Of a stretch of 64,000 nt of DNA, positions 8,241-15,687 are shown in pieces; the first letter of the stretch is position 1; each line of letters begins with the position of its first letter. The position numbers and the translations under genes were made by a program. The DNA comes from Candidatus Brocadia sp. (GTDB taxonomy: Bacteria; Planctomycetota; Brocadiia; Brocadiales; Brocadiaceae). The stretch is from NCBI GenBank assembly GCA_021646415.1, contig SOEU01000009.1:62001-126000 (forward strand), in the 5' to 3' direction. Under the pieces are notes generated by a model. That model was given only the letters and a program-made list of their open reading frames with translations, was not told where the DNA came from and made no database searches.

Positions 8241-8409
8241 TTTGATCATCCTCCTTCTTTAAATTTTTTTGTTTTCCATTATCCATGTCCAGTTGGTTAT
8301 CGATACATGTAACTTTTCCATTCAACACACAACCTTTCTGTAAAGGTTGGCATGGCTTTCCCAACCTATCACATTCATTATTTACCTGATATGGACACGT
8401 CCAGCTCAT
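8173..8409 (-). CDS. Small Cys-rich protein
   Basis: The gene encodes 78 residues. The first 38 carry a compact Cys pattern: MSWTCPYQVNNECDRLGKPC followed by QPLQKGCVLNGKVTC, five cysteines spaced like a metal or Fe-S site. Its ATG overlaps the stop of the DUF488 gene (ATGA type), which supports translation. The C-terminal half is charged, low-complexity and overlaps the hemerythrin start out of frame, so the functional part may be just the Cys-rich head. Similar short WTCPYQ…C proteins occur in anaerobes (recalled, unchecked). The function is unknown. Confidence 0.55.
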   Translation of the reverse strand: MSWTCPYQVNNECDRLGKPCQPLQKGCVLNGKVTCIDNQLDMDNGKQKNLKKEDDQNDKIRSHCRIQRGPQEGKGRVA

Positions 8410-8750
8410 TTGTTTTTCAATGCCTCCAAAAGCACTTGTGCATTATTCCTTTCTTCATCTTTGGCGGCATATAAGAGAGTAACTTTTTTGTTTTTTCCCA
8501 AATCTATTAATTGTTCCAGTATTTCATTTTTCTCTTTTAATTCTTTAAGATATCGGCTTTTAAACTCCTGCCAGCGTTCTTCTTTATGAGCAAACCACTT
8601 TCGGAGCGTGTCGCTGGGGGCGATCTCTTTCATCCAATGGTCGATTTTAGCCTCTTCTTTTTTGAGACCCCGTGGCCATAGGCGATCAATCAAAACTCGT
8701 GTGCCATCATTTTTAGATGGTTTTTCATAAACCCGTTTTATTTGAAACAT
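8406..8750 (-). CDS. DUF488 family protein
   Basis: The gene encodes 114 residues and shows the family hallmarks: KRVYEKPSKNDGTRVLIDRLWPRGLKK at the N-terminus, then IAPSDTLRKWFAHKEERWQEF and VTLLYAAKDEERNNA. The biochemical function of DUF488 proteins (YeaO-like) is not established. A truncated second copy of the first 30 codons lies at 13436-13525, next to other duplicated fragments. The gene is translationally coupled to the downstream Cys-rich ORF. Confidence 0.8.
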   Translation of the reverse strand: MFQIKRVYEKPSKNDGTRVLIDRLWPRGLKKEEAKIDHWMKEIAPSDTLRKWFAHKEERWQEFKSRYLKELKEKNEILEQLIDLGKNKKVTLLYAAKDEERNNAQVLLEALKNK

Positions 8751-8781
8751 GGTAAATTTAAACCTCTTTATTCTTCTATTG

Positions 8782-8913
8782 TTATCGCCGTTTTACAGGG
8801 CATTCATCTGCCGCCTCTTTACAGGCATCTTCTTCACAAACAAACTGCCGCAGCATGACTTCTGTGTGATAATCATTCTCTGATTGAACCAGTTTTATCA
8901 GTCTCTGTATCAT
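8782..8913 (-). CDS. Small ORF with a ferredoxin-like tail
   Basis: The ORF encodes 43 residues (start 8913, stop 8782). The C-terminal VCEEDACKEAADECPVKRR closely resembles the end of the ferredoxin encoded at 12215-12403 (AEDTCREAADKCPV), but the CxxCxxC cluster-binding part is absent. It is either a remnant of a duplicated ferredoxin fused to new N-terminal sequence or a small peptide. The evidence is weak beyond the local similarity. Confidence 0.35.
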   Translation of the reverse strand: MIQRLIKLVQSENDYHTEVMLRQFVCEEDACKEAADECPVKRR

Positions 8914-8925
8914 TTCAGTTAAATC

Positions 8926-9375
8926 TTATCTATGTTGGTTAATATAGTTTATAAAAAAATCTTTCAATTGCGGCATATCACATGCAAATCCTATTGCCAT
9001 AGCCTTCTGAAGTGCTTCTTCACCCGTCGACCCCTCCTTTAGCGCCACATGCATCATGGTAAACGCTCCTGCACGTTTTCCCGTGTGGCAGTGAACGAAT
9101 ACCGGCGTTGGCAGAAGTTCTATTTCTTTCCGAAATTGGTCGACCAACTCTGGTTTTATTCCTTCTTTCATCGAAACGGGCATATGTAAATATTGCATCC
9201 CGTATTTTCGCACGAGAACTTCTTCGTCTTCTGGCGAAAGAGGCTGATCTTCTTCCCCTGAAGCACGAAGATTGATAACCGACTTAAATCCCTGTTGCGG
9301 TAGTTTTTCAATTTCTTCTTTGGACGGCTGACTTGCCGATGTGATCCTGTCATTAATCTTAATTCGATCTTTCAT
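8926..9375 (-). CDS. DUF442-type phosphatase (beta-lactamase hydrolase-like)
   Basis: The gene encodes 149 residues. The early segment ITSASQPSKEEIEKLPQQGF and INLRASGEEDQP, plus the catalytic loop FVHCHTGKRAGAF with a Cys-x4-Arg signature, match the dual-specificity-phosphatase-like family called DUF442/BLH. In some bacteria this domain is fused to persulfide dioxygenase-type hydrolases, linking it to sulfide metabolism, but here it stands alone. Signature and length (about 140-150 in the family) are typical. The substrate is unknown. Confidence 0.8.
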   Translation of the reverse strand: MKDRIKINDRITSASQPSKEEIEKLPQQGFKSVINLRASGEEDQPLSPEDEEVLVRKYGMQYLHMPVSMKEGIKPELVDQFRKEIELLPTPVFVHCHTGKRAGAFTMMHVALKEGSTGEEALQKAMAIGFACDMPQLKDFFINYINQHR

Positions 9376-9421
9376 TGAAACTTCCTCTCTTTTAAAAAAG
9401 TCTATATAACTCAGGCTTAGA

Positions 9422-10267
9422 TTAACTTATAAATTCGTTATTCAATCGATCAATATCTTCCTGCTGTAATTTCCAGCCAATGGCGCCTAAGTTTTCTTTA
9501 AGGTGTTCAACCTTTGTTGATTTCGTTATGGTAACTATTCCTTTCTTAGAAATTAACCAATTTATCGCAATTTGAGACTGCGCCTTGTTGTATTTTTTAG
9601 CCAGTTCATCTAAGATTTTAAAACCAGGTTTTGCGAGTTCGCCTTTTGCAAGGGGTCTCCATGCGATAATGAGAATATTATTTTCCTGGCAATAGGGAAT
9701 TATTTTTGATTCCATATCATTCGTCACTCTACCTTCGTTCCTTACGAGCAGGTTGTATTCAATTTGATTAGCAACGATTTTGTTTTTCGTATGTTTCTGC
9801 GCCTCTTTTATTTGTTCTGCCGTAAAATTACTTACTCCAATGCACTTCACCAGTTTTTGTTCACCCAGAAAATCCATTGCCTTCATGGTTTCCTGTATTG
9901 GGATGTCAGGATTAGGCGCATGAATCAAATATAAATCAATATAGTCCGTATTTAGTCTTTGCAGACTTCCTTTTGCAGAAGCAAGGAGATCTTCGTAGCT
10001 TAAATGATCGGGTGAAACTTTCGAAGTGATAAATAGGTTTTTTCTATCAAAAGCACTGATTGCCCTTCCAACCAATTCTTCTGAATGTCCCTGGGCATAC
10101 GCTTCTGCGGTATCAATGTGAGTTATTCCAAGTTTGATCGCAGTTTTCATTGCAGAAATATCTTCACTATCATACATAGTGTCTGCCACATCTCCTCCGC
10201 CAATAGTCCATGTTCCAAGACCTATAACAGGTATTGTGATAGTATCTGTCAACTTTTTGAATTCCAT
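9422..10267 (-). CDS. Aldo/keto reductase
   Basis: The gene encodes 281 residues with an (alpha/beta)8 aldo/keto reductase pattern: GLGTWTIGGG, ITHIDTAEAYAQGHSEELVG (catalytic Asp and Tyr), FITSKVSPDHL (catalytic Lys), YIDLYLIHAPNPDIP (catalytic His), VKCIGVSNFTAEQI, and a C-terminal cofactor segment IVTITKSTKVEHL. All four catalytic residues are present, so an active NAD(P)H-dependent carbonyl reductase is expected. The substrate cannot be read from sequence. It lies in the minus-strand stress and redox gene run, separated by 34 bases from the DUF2024 gene upstream of it. Confidence 0.85.
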   Translation of the reverse strand: MEFKKLTDTITIPVIGLGTWTIGGGDVADTMYDSEDISAMKTAIKLGITHIDTAEAYAQGHSEELVGRAISAFDRKNLFITSKVSPDHLSYEDLLASAKGSLQRLNTDYIDLYLIHAPNPDIPIQETMKAMDFLGEQKLVKCIGVSNFTAEQIKEAQKHTKNKIVANQIEYNLLVRNEGRVTNDMESKIIPYCQENNILIIAWRPLAKGELAKPGFKILDELAKKYNKAQSQIAINWLISKKGIVTITKSTKVEHLKENLGAIGWKLQQEDIDRLNNEFIS

Positions 10268-10301
10268 ACTTGTCTCGCATTAAAATCTTATGGGGTATTT
10301 C

Positions 10302-10562
10302 TCAATTACATCCTTCCATTTCGTAAATGTAATAACCGCTCTCTTTAATGGCCTTTTCAACATCCTCTGATGCATCTTCCATGTGACAGAAGCGACATTC
10401 TTTCGTCGTAAGTGGTTGCCCTTCCTGTTCAACTATTTTTAGATATTCAAGACCATATTGAATGGCCTTTTCGTGTGGTTGATCCTTTGGGACGATAATA
10501 TCAAAATGCATTTTTTCCCCGTTTTTCTTCACGACGTAGGTATCGTAAACAGCTACTTTCAT
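10302..10562 (-). CDS. DUF2024 family protein
   Basis: The gene encodes 86 residues, with the recognisable DUF2024 pattern MKVAVYDTYVVKKNGEKMHFDIIVP and CRFCHMEDASEDVEKAI, ending YYIYEMEGCN. It is a small soluble protein of unknown function with a Cys-x2-Cys-His motif that could bind metal. A shortened copy lies at 13620-13766, which preserves both ends but lacks the Cys-containing middle, making this one the functional version. Confidence 0.8.
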   Translation of the reverse strand: MKVAVYDTYVVKKNGEKMHFDIIVPKDQPHEKAIQYGLEYLKIVEQEGQPLTTKECRFCHMEDASEDVEKAIKESGYYIYEMEGCN

Positions 10563-10591
10563 AGATTTTTCTTTCTTTTTTTAGAATGAAA

Positions 10592-10729
10592 TTAACAGGT
10601 TTTTAGGACTTGGTCTTTAACAAACATATCGACGGTCCTCATCCCATCAATTATTATTTTGAGATAGACGGTATTTAGTGGTTCAGTAATTATCTTTTTT
10701 TCCAATTGTAGCATCATTGCTAAAAACAT
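10592..10729 (-). CDS. Small hypothetical protein (45 aa)
   Basis: The ORF has a start at 10729, stop at 10592, and encodes MFLAMMLQLEKKIITEPLNT plus 25 more residues. An in-frame stop lies immediately upstream and I see no good ribosome binding site. Composition is protein-like but no family is recognised. It could be the tail of a lost gene. Confidence 0.25.
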   Translation of the reverse strand: MFLAMMLQLEKKIITEPLNTVYLKIIIDGMRTVDMFVKDQVLKTC

Positions 10730-10779
10730 CCCAAGGCTTTCTCTCTATTCCCATGCATTTTGACTTACTTCTAACGCCT

Positions 10780-11706
10780 TTATTGTGCTTGAAAATTGCT
10801 ATTGTCTATTTTGCCTGTCCTTTCGAGATAATCAAGAAGAAGATAAAAGTATAATGCCCCTTTATAAGAATTCCACCTGGAAAGTATTTTGCGCACAGAA
10901 TCTGGATCAGGCACAGTTTTAAGCCCTAACCAATACGCGAGCTTGTTTCTTATGCCTACATCATCAGCAGGAATAACGTCTAGTTTACCAAGGCCGCGCA
11001 ATAAAACATATTCCGCTGTCCACATCCCTACTCCACGGATCTCAAGAAGTTTTTCCAAAGCGGCTGCAGCGCTAAGTTCTCCAAATTGTTCCGCGACCCA
11101 TTTCTCTTTAACTGCCGTTATTGCCGCGTTCAAAATATACTCGGCCTTATGCCGGCTAAAACCTAATTTCATAAGATCCCCGTGTTTTGCGTCCGATAAA
11201 TCCACAGGTCGCGGAAATGCCCTGGATTCTTCGAATTTCAAACCATATTTTACACATAAACGGTTGAGCAGATGAATGCCCACATGTAATGAAAGCTGCT
11301 GGCAGGCAAATCCATTAATCAGCGCCTCAAAAACAGACGCGAACCTCGGTGGCTTGAGGCCGTCAAAACGCGACAATAAGAAAAAAAGTCTTTTGTCTCT
11401 GCACGCGAGATGGTAAAATCCAGTAAGATTAACTTCCATGCCAAGTATTTTTTTCAGCACCGAGATTACTTCCTGCCTCTTTATCATGTCATCTCGTTTC
11501 GCCTTAACTTTAATAACTAGTTTCGGTTTTTCAGATGTCCCTATTTGCGAGACAGAAACTTCAGCGGGAGTTCCATCTAAGGTCAAAACCCGTCGGTATT
11601 CACCGTTATCCCAGCGATCAATGAGGTTTATCGGCAAACGCCGCAAAGCCCACGCAGTCAAGTCTAATCTAAAAGGCGGCTTAGGGCTAAGCGTAAAGAA
11701 TCTCAT
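10780..11706 (-). CDS. alkA: DNA-3-methyladenine glycosylase II (AlkA-like)
   Basis: The gene encodes 308 residues. An N-terminal domain of about 120 residues precedes the helix-hairpin-helix glycosylase domain: FEALINGFACQQLSLHVG, then LLEIRGVGMWTAEYVLL (the HhH hairpin) and LGKLDVIPADDVGIRNKL with the catalytic Asp of the GPD loop. This matches AlkA, which removes alkylated purines for base-excision repair. No Fe-S cysteines are present, as expected for AlkA. It stands apart from neighbours, with about 200-base gaps on the downstream side. Confidence 0.85.
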   Translation of the reverse strand: MRFFTLSPKPPFRLDLTAWALRRLPINLIDRWDNGEYRRVLTLDGTPAEVSVSQIGTSEKPKLVIKVKAKRDDMIKRQEVISVLKKILGMEVNLTGFYHLACRDKRLFFLLSRFDGLKPPRFASVFEALINGFACQQLSLHVGIHLLNRLCVKYGLKFEESRAFPRPVDLSDAKHGDLMKLGFSRHKAEYILNAAITAVKEKWVAEQFGELSAAAALEKLLEIRGVGMWTAEYVLLRGLGKLDVIPADDVGIRNKLAYWLGLKTVPDPDSVRKILSRWNSYKGALYFYLLLDYLERTGKIDNSNFQAQ

Positions 11707-11807
11707 GTCCGCATTTTCCTATGTATCACAAGCATATTATATGAAAACTATTGCGGAGATGCGGAGGTATAGAAGGTTTATGTCCGCATCTCCGCCCATG
11801 GTTTTTC

Positions 11808-11918
11808 TTATTTCTTACAACTGCAATCATCTGCTTTTTTATTGCATCCAACGCAAACTCCGTTCTTTATAGGCTTGCCACACTTTTTGCATGGAGTGCA
11901 TCCGCATGTATCACACAT
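11808..11918 (-). CDS. Tiny Cys-rich protein (36 aa)
   Basis: A perfect AGGAGG ribosome binding site precedes an ATG at 11918. The product is 36 residues with 9 cysteines: MCDTCGCTPCKKCGKPIKNG, then VCVGCNKKADDCSCKK. The spacing (CxxCxCxxCxxC…CxxC…CxC) suggests a zinc- or iron-binding knuckle or metallothionein-like peptide. It lies directly downstream of rubredoxin (15 bases), so is probably co-transcribed with it. Its size hides it from ordinary gene callers. The function is unknown. Confidence 0.7.
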   Translation of the reverse strand: MCDTCGCTPCKKCGKPIKNGVCVGCNKKADDCSCKK

Positions 11919-11933
11919 ACCGATCACCTCCTT

Positions 11934-12092
11934 TCAAATTTTTTCAAACTGTTCCTGCGACGCACCGCAGGCAGGACAGACCCACTCTTCTGGTAAATCC
12001 TTGAAACTGGTGCCAGGACTTACCCCATGATCAGGATCACCAATTTCCGGGTCATAGATATATCCACAAACCAGGCATCTGTATTTTTCCAT
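11934..12092 (-). CDS. Rubredoxin
   Basis: The gene encodes 52 residues starting at [20 protein letters not shown]; the frame extends further upstream but that part is basic and not rubredoxin-like. Two FeCys4 half-sites, CLVCGY and CPACGA, are at the standard positions with the conserved [15 protein letters not shown]. It is a full-length soluble electron carrier, typically serving oxygen- or superoxide-reducing enzymes in anaerobes, which fits the hemerythrin and ferredoxin neighbourhood. Confidence 0.93.
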   Translation of the reverse strand: MEKYRCLVCGYIYDPEIGDPDHGVSPGTSFKDLPEEWVCPACGASQEQFEKI

Positions 12093-12214
12093 TTTTGAAA
12101 TCTTCCTTTCTTTTTTGCGTATTTTCAAACGTACTTGGTTGAACATCCTTTCATTTCAGTACAATCGCGATTGAATCACTGAAGACGCCACTGAAATTCT
12201 TGCTGGAAATACTT

Positions 12215-12403
12215 CTACTCTGTTATATATATGCAAGATACAGGACATTTATCCGCTGCTTCTCTGCAGGTATCTTCAGCCTCTTTAGGAACAATGTCAA
12301 CATACACTACTGATTTATCACCTTCCATGCTAAAAACCTCAGGGCAGATTTCAGCACATAAGGCGCAACCGATACATGTATCTGGATCTACCTTTGCCTT
12401 CAT
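12215..12403 (-). CDS. Single-cluster [4Fe-4S] ferredoxin
   Basis: The gene encodes 62 residues from MKAKVDPDTCIGCALCAEIC; 12 further codons upstream are open but an internal start fits the family. The cluster ligands are CIGCALCAEICP and the distant Cys of AADKCPVSCIY. A remaining Cys pair (DTCREAADKC) could form the disulfide known from Pyrococcus- or Desulfovibrio-type single-cluster ferredoxins. It lies two genes upstream of the tiny Cys-rich protein, with the rubredoxin between them. Confidence 0.9.
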   Translation of the reverse strand: MKAKVDPDTCIGCALCAEICPEVFSMEGDKSVVYVDIVPKEAEDTCREAADKCPVSCIYITE

Positions 12404-12448
12404 ATTTTTTATATAGCTATTCGTAAAATGCTTTTTCAAACAGGCGTA

Positions 12449-12506
12449 AAAATAAACAAGCCTTACTCCAAAGATATTTGTGTAGACATCTTCGGCGGTA
12501 AGGCTG
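12449..12506 (-). terminator. Candidate terminator hairpin
   Basis: An 8-base stem, AGCCTTAC (12460-12467) with GTAAGGCT (12499-12506), encloses a smaller hairpin. On the minus strand it is followed by GTTTATTTTT, consistent with termination downstream of the haem-protein remnant and insulation of the ferredoxin gene. A second perfect hairpin, GACGCAA-CACC-TTGCGTC, lies at 12525-12542. Confidence 0.55.
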
Positions 12507-12674
12507 TCTTTTTGATGAGTAGAGACGCAACACCTTGCGTCATTACAAAAGATCCGTTACTTTGCGTCCCCCGATCACTCGGGGTTTGCTTTTGTCAGGA
12601 TGCTTCTTTTTTTATACGAGTCGCTTACAAAAAAAATATTAAATTGTCTATTGTAATGGATAACTTAATTTTCA

Positions 12675-13402
12675 TTAGATGTCAAGAATTAAAAAAATAT
12701 TGGGCCTTCGGTTCTTAACCAACTTTTCCTCGTGCACGATTTTTTCAGACACCTGAACTTCTTCACCAATCTCAGGCAATTTCCGGGTATCGGGATAATC
12801 TTCCTTAAAACCATCATCATATATTACCAAATTTATCTTCGAGCTGACGACTGGTCGAAGTGTCCAGCTGATTCGTTCTCCAACATCATGGTTACTGGCA
12901 GTATGTTGCCCTTCCGATGTCATATAGCTGCTGATGTGGCAGGTAGTACATGTCGGAGCAGCGGTGTAATCACTTCCGAGCACCCAATCACCTTCTTTAT
13001 CCAGTGCCATGCGGCCAATATTGGCGGTATACGCAATTCCATGTTTTGATTCACTATAAATTTCCATTTGAGGATGGTCAGGCCCCATGTGGCATTTACC
13101 ACAATTTTCAGGCGCTCTGGACAATTTTGCCTCAAATGAATGTCTCGAATGGCATGCGTGGCATGAACCTTTTGAACCATCAGGATTTAAGCGTCCTATT
13201 CCACTGTTTGGCCATGTATCAGGGTCAATTACCGGCTTTTCTCCTTCCCGCAATATTTCACCCTTTCGAAGGTTTTCTCCTGTAAATATGCAAATTTCTC
13301 GGCCAAGGCATACTTCTCTCTGTACAACTCATTCGCCTCCGAGCATGCGGCACCAAAAATTAACAGTCCAAAGAATAAAAACAAATTAAAAATCTTTAGC
13401 AA
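12675..13402 (-). pseudogene. HAO-like multihaem cytochrome c remnant
   Basis: A hydrophobic signal-peptide-like start (LLKIFNLFLFFGLLIFGAAC) is followed by a frameshift near 13230-13270. The downstream frame carries three CxxCH haem sites in HAO-like context: GSCHACHSRHSFEAK, CGKCHMGPDHPQMEIYSESK and CTTCHISSYM, then TASNHDVGERISWTLRP. Octahaem hydroxylamine oxidoreductase-like proteins have eight haems and over 450 residues. Here the N-terminal haems, the last haem and the C-terminal region are missing, and the tail ends in unrelated residues. The gene is dead. Its presence is the strongest hint of an anammox or nitrogen-cycling host. Confidence 0.8.
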
Positions 13403-13435
13403 GTATGTTTTATTGCATACACGCTTAATTCTTAT

Positions 13436-13525
13436 TTTAAGACCTTGCGGCCAGAGACGATCAATCAAAACCCGTGTGCCATCATTTTCAGCAGGTTCTT
13501 CATAAACGCGTTTTATTTCAAGCAT
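13436..13525 (-). pseudogene. DUF488 N-terminal fragment
   Basis: Thirty codons, MLEIKRVYEEPAENDGTRVL followed by IDRLWPQGLK, are nearly identical to the first 30 of the DUF488 gene at 8406-8750. The frame then runs into the signal peptide of the haem-protein remnant, so the two fragments read as one artificial ORF. This is a truncated duplicate. Confidence 0.8.
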
Positions 13526-13619
13526 GAAGAATGTAAATCTCCTTTCCCTTTATCGTAATAGCATCTGCCAACTTTTGAATTACATGTTAGCCGCGCATTA
13601 AAATCGGGCAGGGTATCTT

Positions 13620-13766
13620 TCAGTTACATCCTTCCATTTCGTGAATGTAATAACCGATCTCTTTCATGGTCTTTTCGTATGGCTGATCATTTGGGACGAT
13701 AATATCAAAATGCATTTTTTCCTCGTTTTTCTTCATGACGTGTGTATCGGAAACAGCCATTTTCAT
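13620..13766 (-). pseudogene. DUF2024 copy with internal deletion
   Basis: The product is 48 residues: MKMAVSDTHVMKKNEEKMHF continuing DIIVPNDQPYEKTM, then a jump to KEIGYYIHEMEGCN. Both ends align with the 86-residue DUF2024 protein at 10302-10562, but about 38 central residues, including its CxxCH segment, are deleted in frame. Start and stop are intact, so a peptide could still be made, but loss of the conserved core argues for decay. Confidence 0.75.
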
Positions 13767-13881
13767 AGGGTATCCATCCTTTCTTTAGCATGCTGGAAGA
13801 TTGTGGAAATTATCTTGGCTGCAACAAAGCAAGCTAAATCTCTCTCTTGTCTGTTCGTCAGAAGAATTTCAGATTCTTTTT

Positions 13882-14304
13882 TCATTGAGATACCATCTGT
13901 AGACATTCGTCCATAGTGAGAACGGGTACAATTTTTCCGGTCTGGCTGGGTACCAGTGGAAGAAAAAATTCTACTACTGCACGATAATCATCTGCTTCCA
14001 GGATAATAAAAAAATCGTGTTCTGTAACTGTGGCGTAAGCTCCCAGTATCGTTATACCCTTCTCTTCGGCCATTTTTCTTCCCTCCCAGAACTTGCTCAG
14101 CATCTTTGCTACATCTTCACTCCTGCCAGGGCAGTTTTCCGGGGTATGTGTCCAGTGAGCGACGTATACCGTTTTTTTGCCGGCAACACCGATATTCCAT
14201 CCGGACTCCTTCTCATTCTCGTTGGCATAGATGTTGGAACCGATGAGCATCATGGTTGCAAATAGGACACTGGCACTAAATAGTATCGTTCTCTTTTGCT
14301 TCAT
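13882..14304 (-). CDS. Secreted GYD/DUF3303-like protein
   Basis: The gene encodes 140 residues starting at MKQKRTILFSASVLFATMML, a clear Sec signal peptide ending near IGSNIYA. The mature part, TVYVAHWTHTPENCPGRSEDV, EEKGITILGAYATVTEHDFFI and ILEADDYRAVVEFFLPL, follows the ferredoxin-like alpha/beta pattern of GYD or DUF3303 proteins, which are usually cytoplasmic. A periplasmic or anammoxosome location is therefore notable. There is a single Cys in the loop NCPGR and another near the end. The function is unknown. Confidence 0.6.
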   Translation of the reverse strand: MKQKRTILFSASVLFATMMLIGSNIYANENEKESGWNIGVAGKKTVYVAHWTHTPENCPGRSEDVAKMLSKFWEGRKMAEEKGITILGAYATVTEHDFFIILEADDYRAVVEFFLPLVPSQTGKIVPVLTMDECLQMVSQ

Positions 14305-14492
14305 GTCGTCTGTTTCTCCCTTCAAACAAGTGTTACAAGAATACGTTGTTTCATAAAAAAATCTAAATATTTTCAGGAAAAAATTGGCCGATTACTATGC
14401 AGCAAAACGTATCGTTACTGGTACTGGACTTCGTCTCTTGTTCCTTCAAATTCTCTATAATGTGTTGTTTTGATTATCACCTCCTCCGGCTC

Positions 14493-15335
14493 TTAACTCT
14501 TATATGTGAGGACACGACCCCAGAGGCTTTTTGTTCCCCAGATGCCTGACCTCAGAGATTCAAGCTGCACAATCTGGCTGTGATCAACAAAGAGATTAAC
14601 CTCCGGCCCGTAATTCTTAATATACCACGAAAAGACGTCAGGATCTGCCGCTTCAAACATCACTTTTTCCAGACCCAACGCATTGATAATCCTGGCCACG
14701 ACATCAGTCCGCCACACCTTTACATTCTCAGTAATCCCTTCTGATTCTATCATAATCATATGCGCCCCGGCTTCCAAAAAGCGCTTTGCTTGTAAAATAG
14801 CCCATTCCTGGTCGCGTGTTCCTTCCGTCTCCAGCTCGGCTACCGCACTTGCGCCGCCGGAACCGAACTGAATTCCAACTTCCGGCTTTGCGTTCAACCC
14901 GGCCTTTTGTACCTTCTCAACAAGACGCACCAGGTCTTCCGTGGGCACGGTGATGAAGCCGCTTGAAATCTCAACAATATCGAAGCCGATTTCCTTGCAT
15001 TCATGAATGTAATGGTTCACTGCTTCGGTTCCTTGAGTAAGAACGTGTTCTATAAAGCCGCCGGTGGAGACACAAACGTTATGCGCATGGCAGATATCAA
15101 TAAGTTCTTTTACCACATGCCGCGGCATGAGGCTGAACGATCCGCCAGCAAACTTGAGCGTGTCCACATATGCGCCCATAGTTTCCAGGACGTCTTGCAA
15201 ATAATGCCTGCCCATCGGTGTATAGTAAGGGCCTCGGATCTCCGTAACACCCTGCTTACGAGGCTTTGGCTGGCGCTCATTAACTTTTAGAAAGGCAAAC
15301 GCTCGTTCTGCAGTGTGGGGTTTAGGTTGAGCCAT
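14493..15335 (-). CDS. Phosphosulfolactate synthase (ComA) family protein
   Basis: The gene encodes 280 residues with a strong AAGGAGG ribosome binding site. The TIM-barrel motifs of ComA are clear: METM-type GAYVDTLKFAGGSFSLMP, CVSTGGFIEHVLTQG, FDIVEISSGFITVP, VGIQFGSGGASAVAELETEG, AHMIMIESEGITENV and VMFEAADPDVFSWYI. Canonical ComA adds sulfite to phosphoenolpyruvate, the first step of coenzyme M synthesis in methanogens. Bacterial homologues occur without the rest of that pathway, and no ComB/ComC is seen here. The role may be sulfolactate formation or a related addition reaction. Confidence 0.8.
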   Translation of the reverse strand: MAQPKPHTAERAFAFLKVNERQPKPRKQGVTEIRGPYYTPMGRHYLQDVLETMGAYVDTLKFAGGSFSLMPRHVVKELIDICHAHNVCVSTGGFIEHVLTQGTEAVNHYIHECKEIGFDIVEISSGFITVPTEDLVRLVEKVQKAGLNAKPEVGIQFGSGGASAVAELETEGTRDQEWAILQAKRFLEAGAHMIMIESEGITENVKVWRTDVVARIINALGLEKVMFEAADPDVFSWYIKNYGPEVNLFVDHSQIVQLESLRSGIWGTKSLWGRVLTYKS

Positions 15336-15409
15336 TTTTGATCCTCCTTAATCTGTTTTATTTTTTGCCACAAAGACACCAAGTCATAAAGAAAAACCTT
15401 AGTGTTATA

Positions 15410-15660
15410 CCTCCCCCTATGTTTCCCTCCTTCACAAGGAGGAGACTTTGTCGTGAACTCATTCGAACGATGAAGGGGCTTCCATGGGTTATTTGTTATA
15501 CCGTAGCCAGCATGGATAAAATGAAAATTCAGATACTATATAAATTAGGCCTTCGGCAATTTATAAATACAAATTTTCCTGACAGGAGTCCACCCCCTTC
15601 ACCTCCGCCAGTGGGGGGGCAGTTGTTGTCCCTTTCACGAGGGGGACTAAGGGGGAGGCG
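15410..15660. repeat. Palindromic repeat region (15336-15687 intergenic)
   Basis: This region contains CCTCCTTCACAAGGAGG (15427-15443), the dispersed GTCGTGAACTCATTCGAACGA unit (about 15449-15471) and a G-tract-rich segment (15590-15660) with CACCCCCTTCACC / GGGGGGG and GAGGGGGACTAAGGGGGAGG. These belong to the GC-rich short palindromic families also found at 22.5, 25.4 and 30.8 kb. No gene is seen. Confidence 0.55.
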
Positions 15661-15687
15661 AAAAGTTTGAAATTCCTAAGCTTCAAG

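Noticed and set aside
13229-13525. 98-codon minus ORF taken as a single gene
   Set aside because: It is an artificial read-through of a DUF488 fragment into the signal peptide of a haem-protein remnant.
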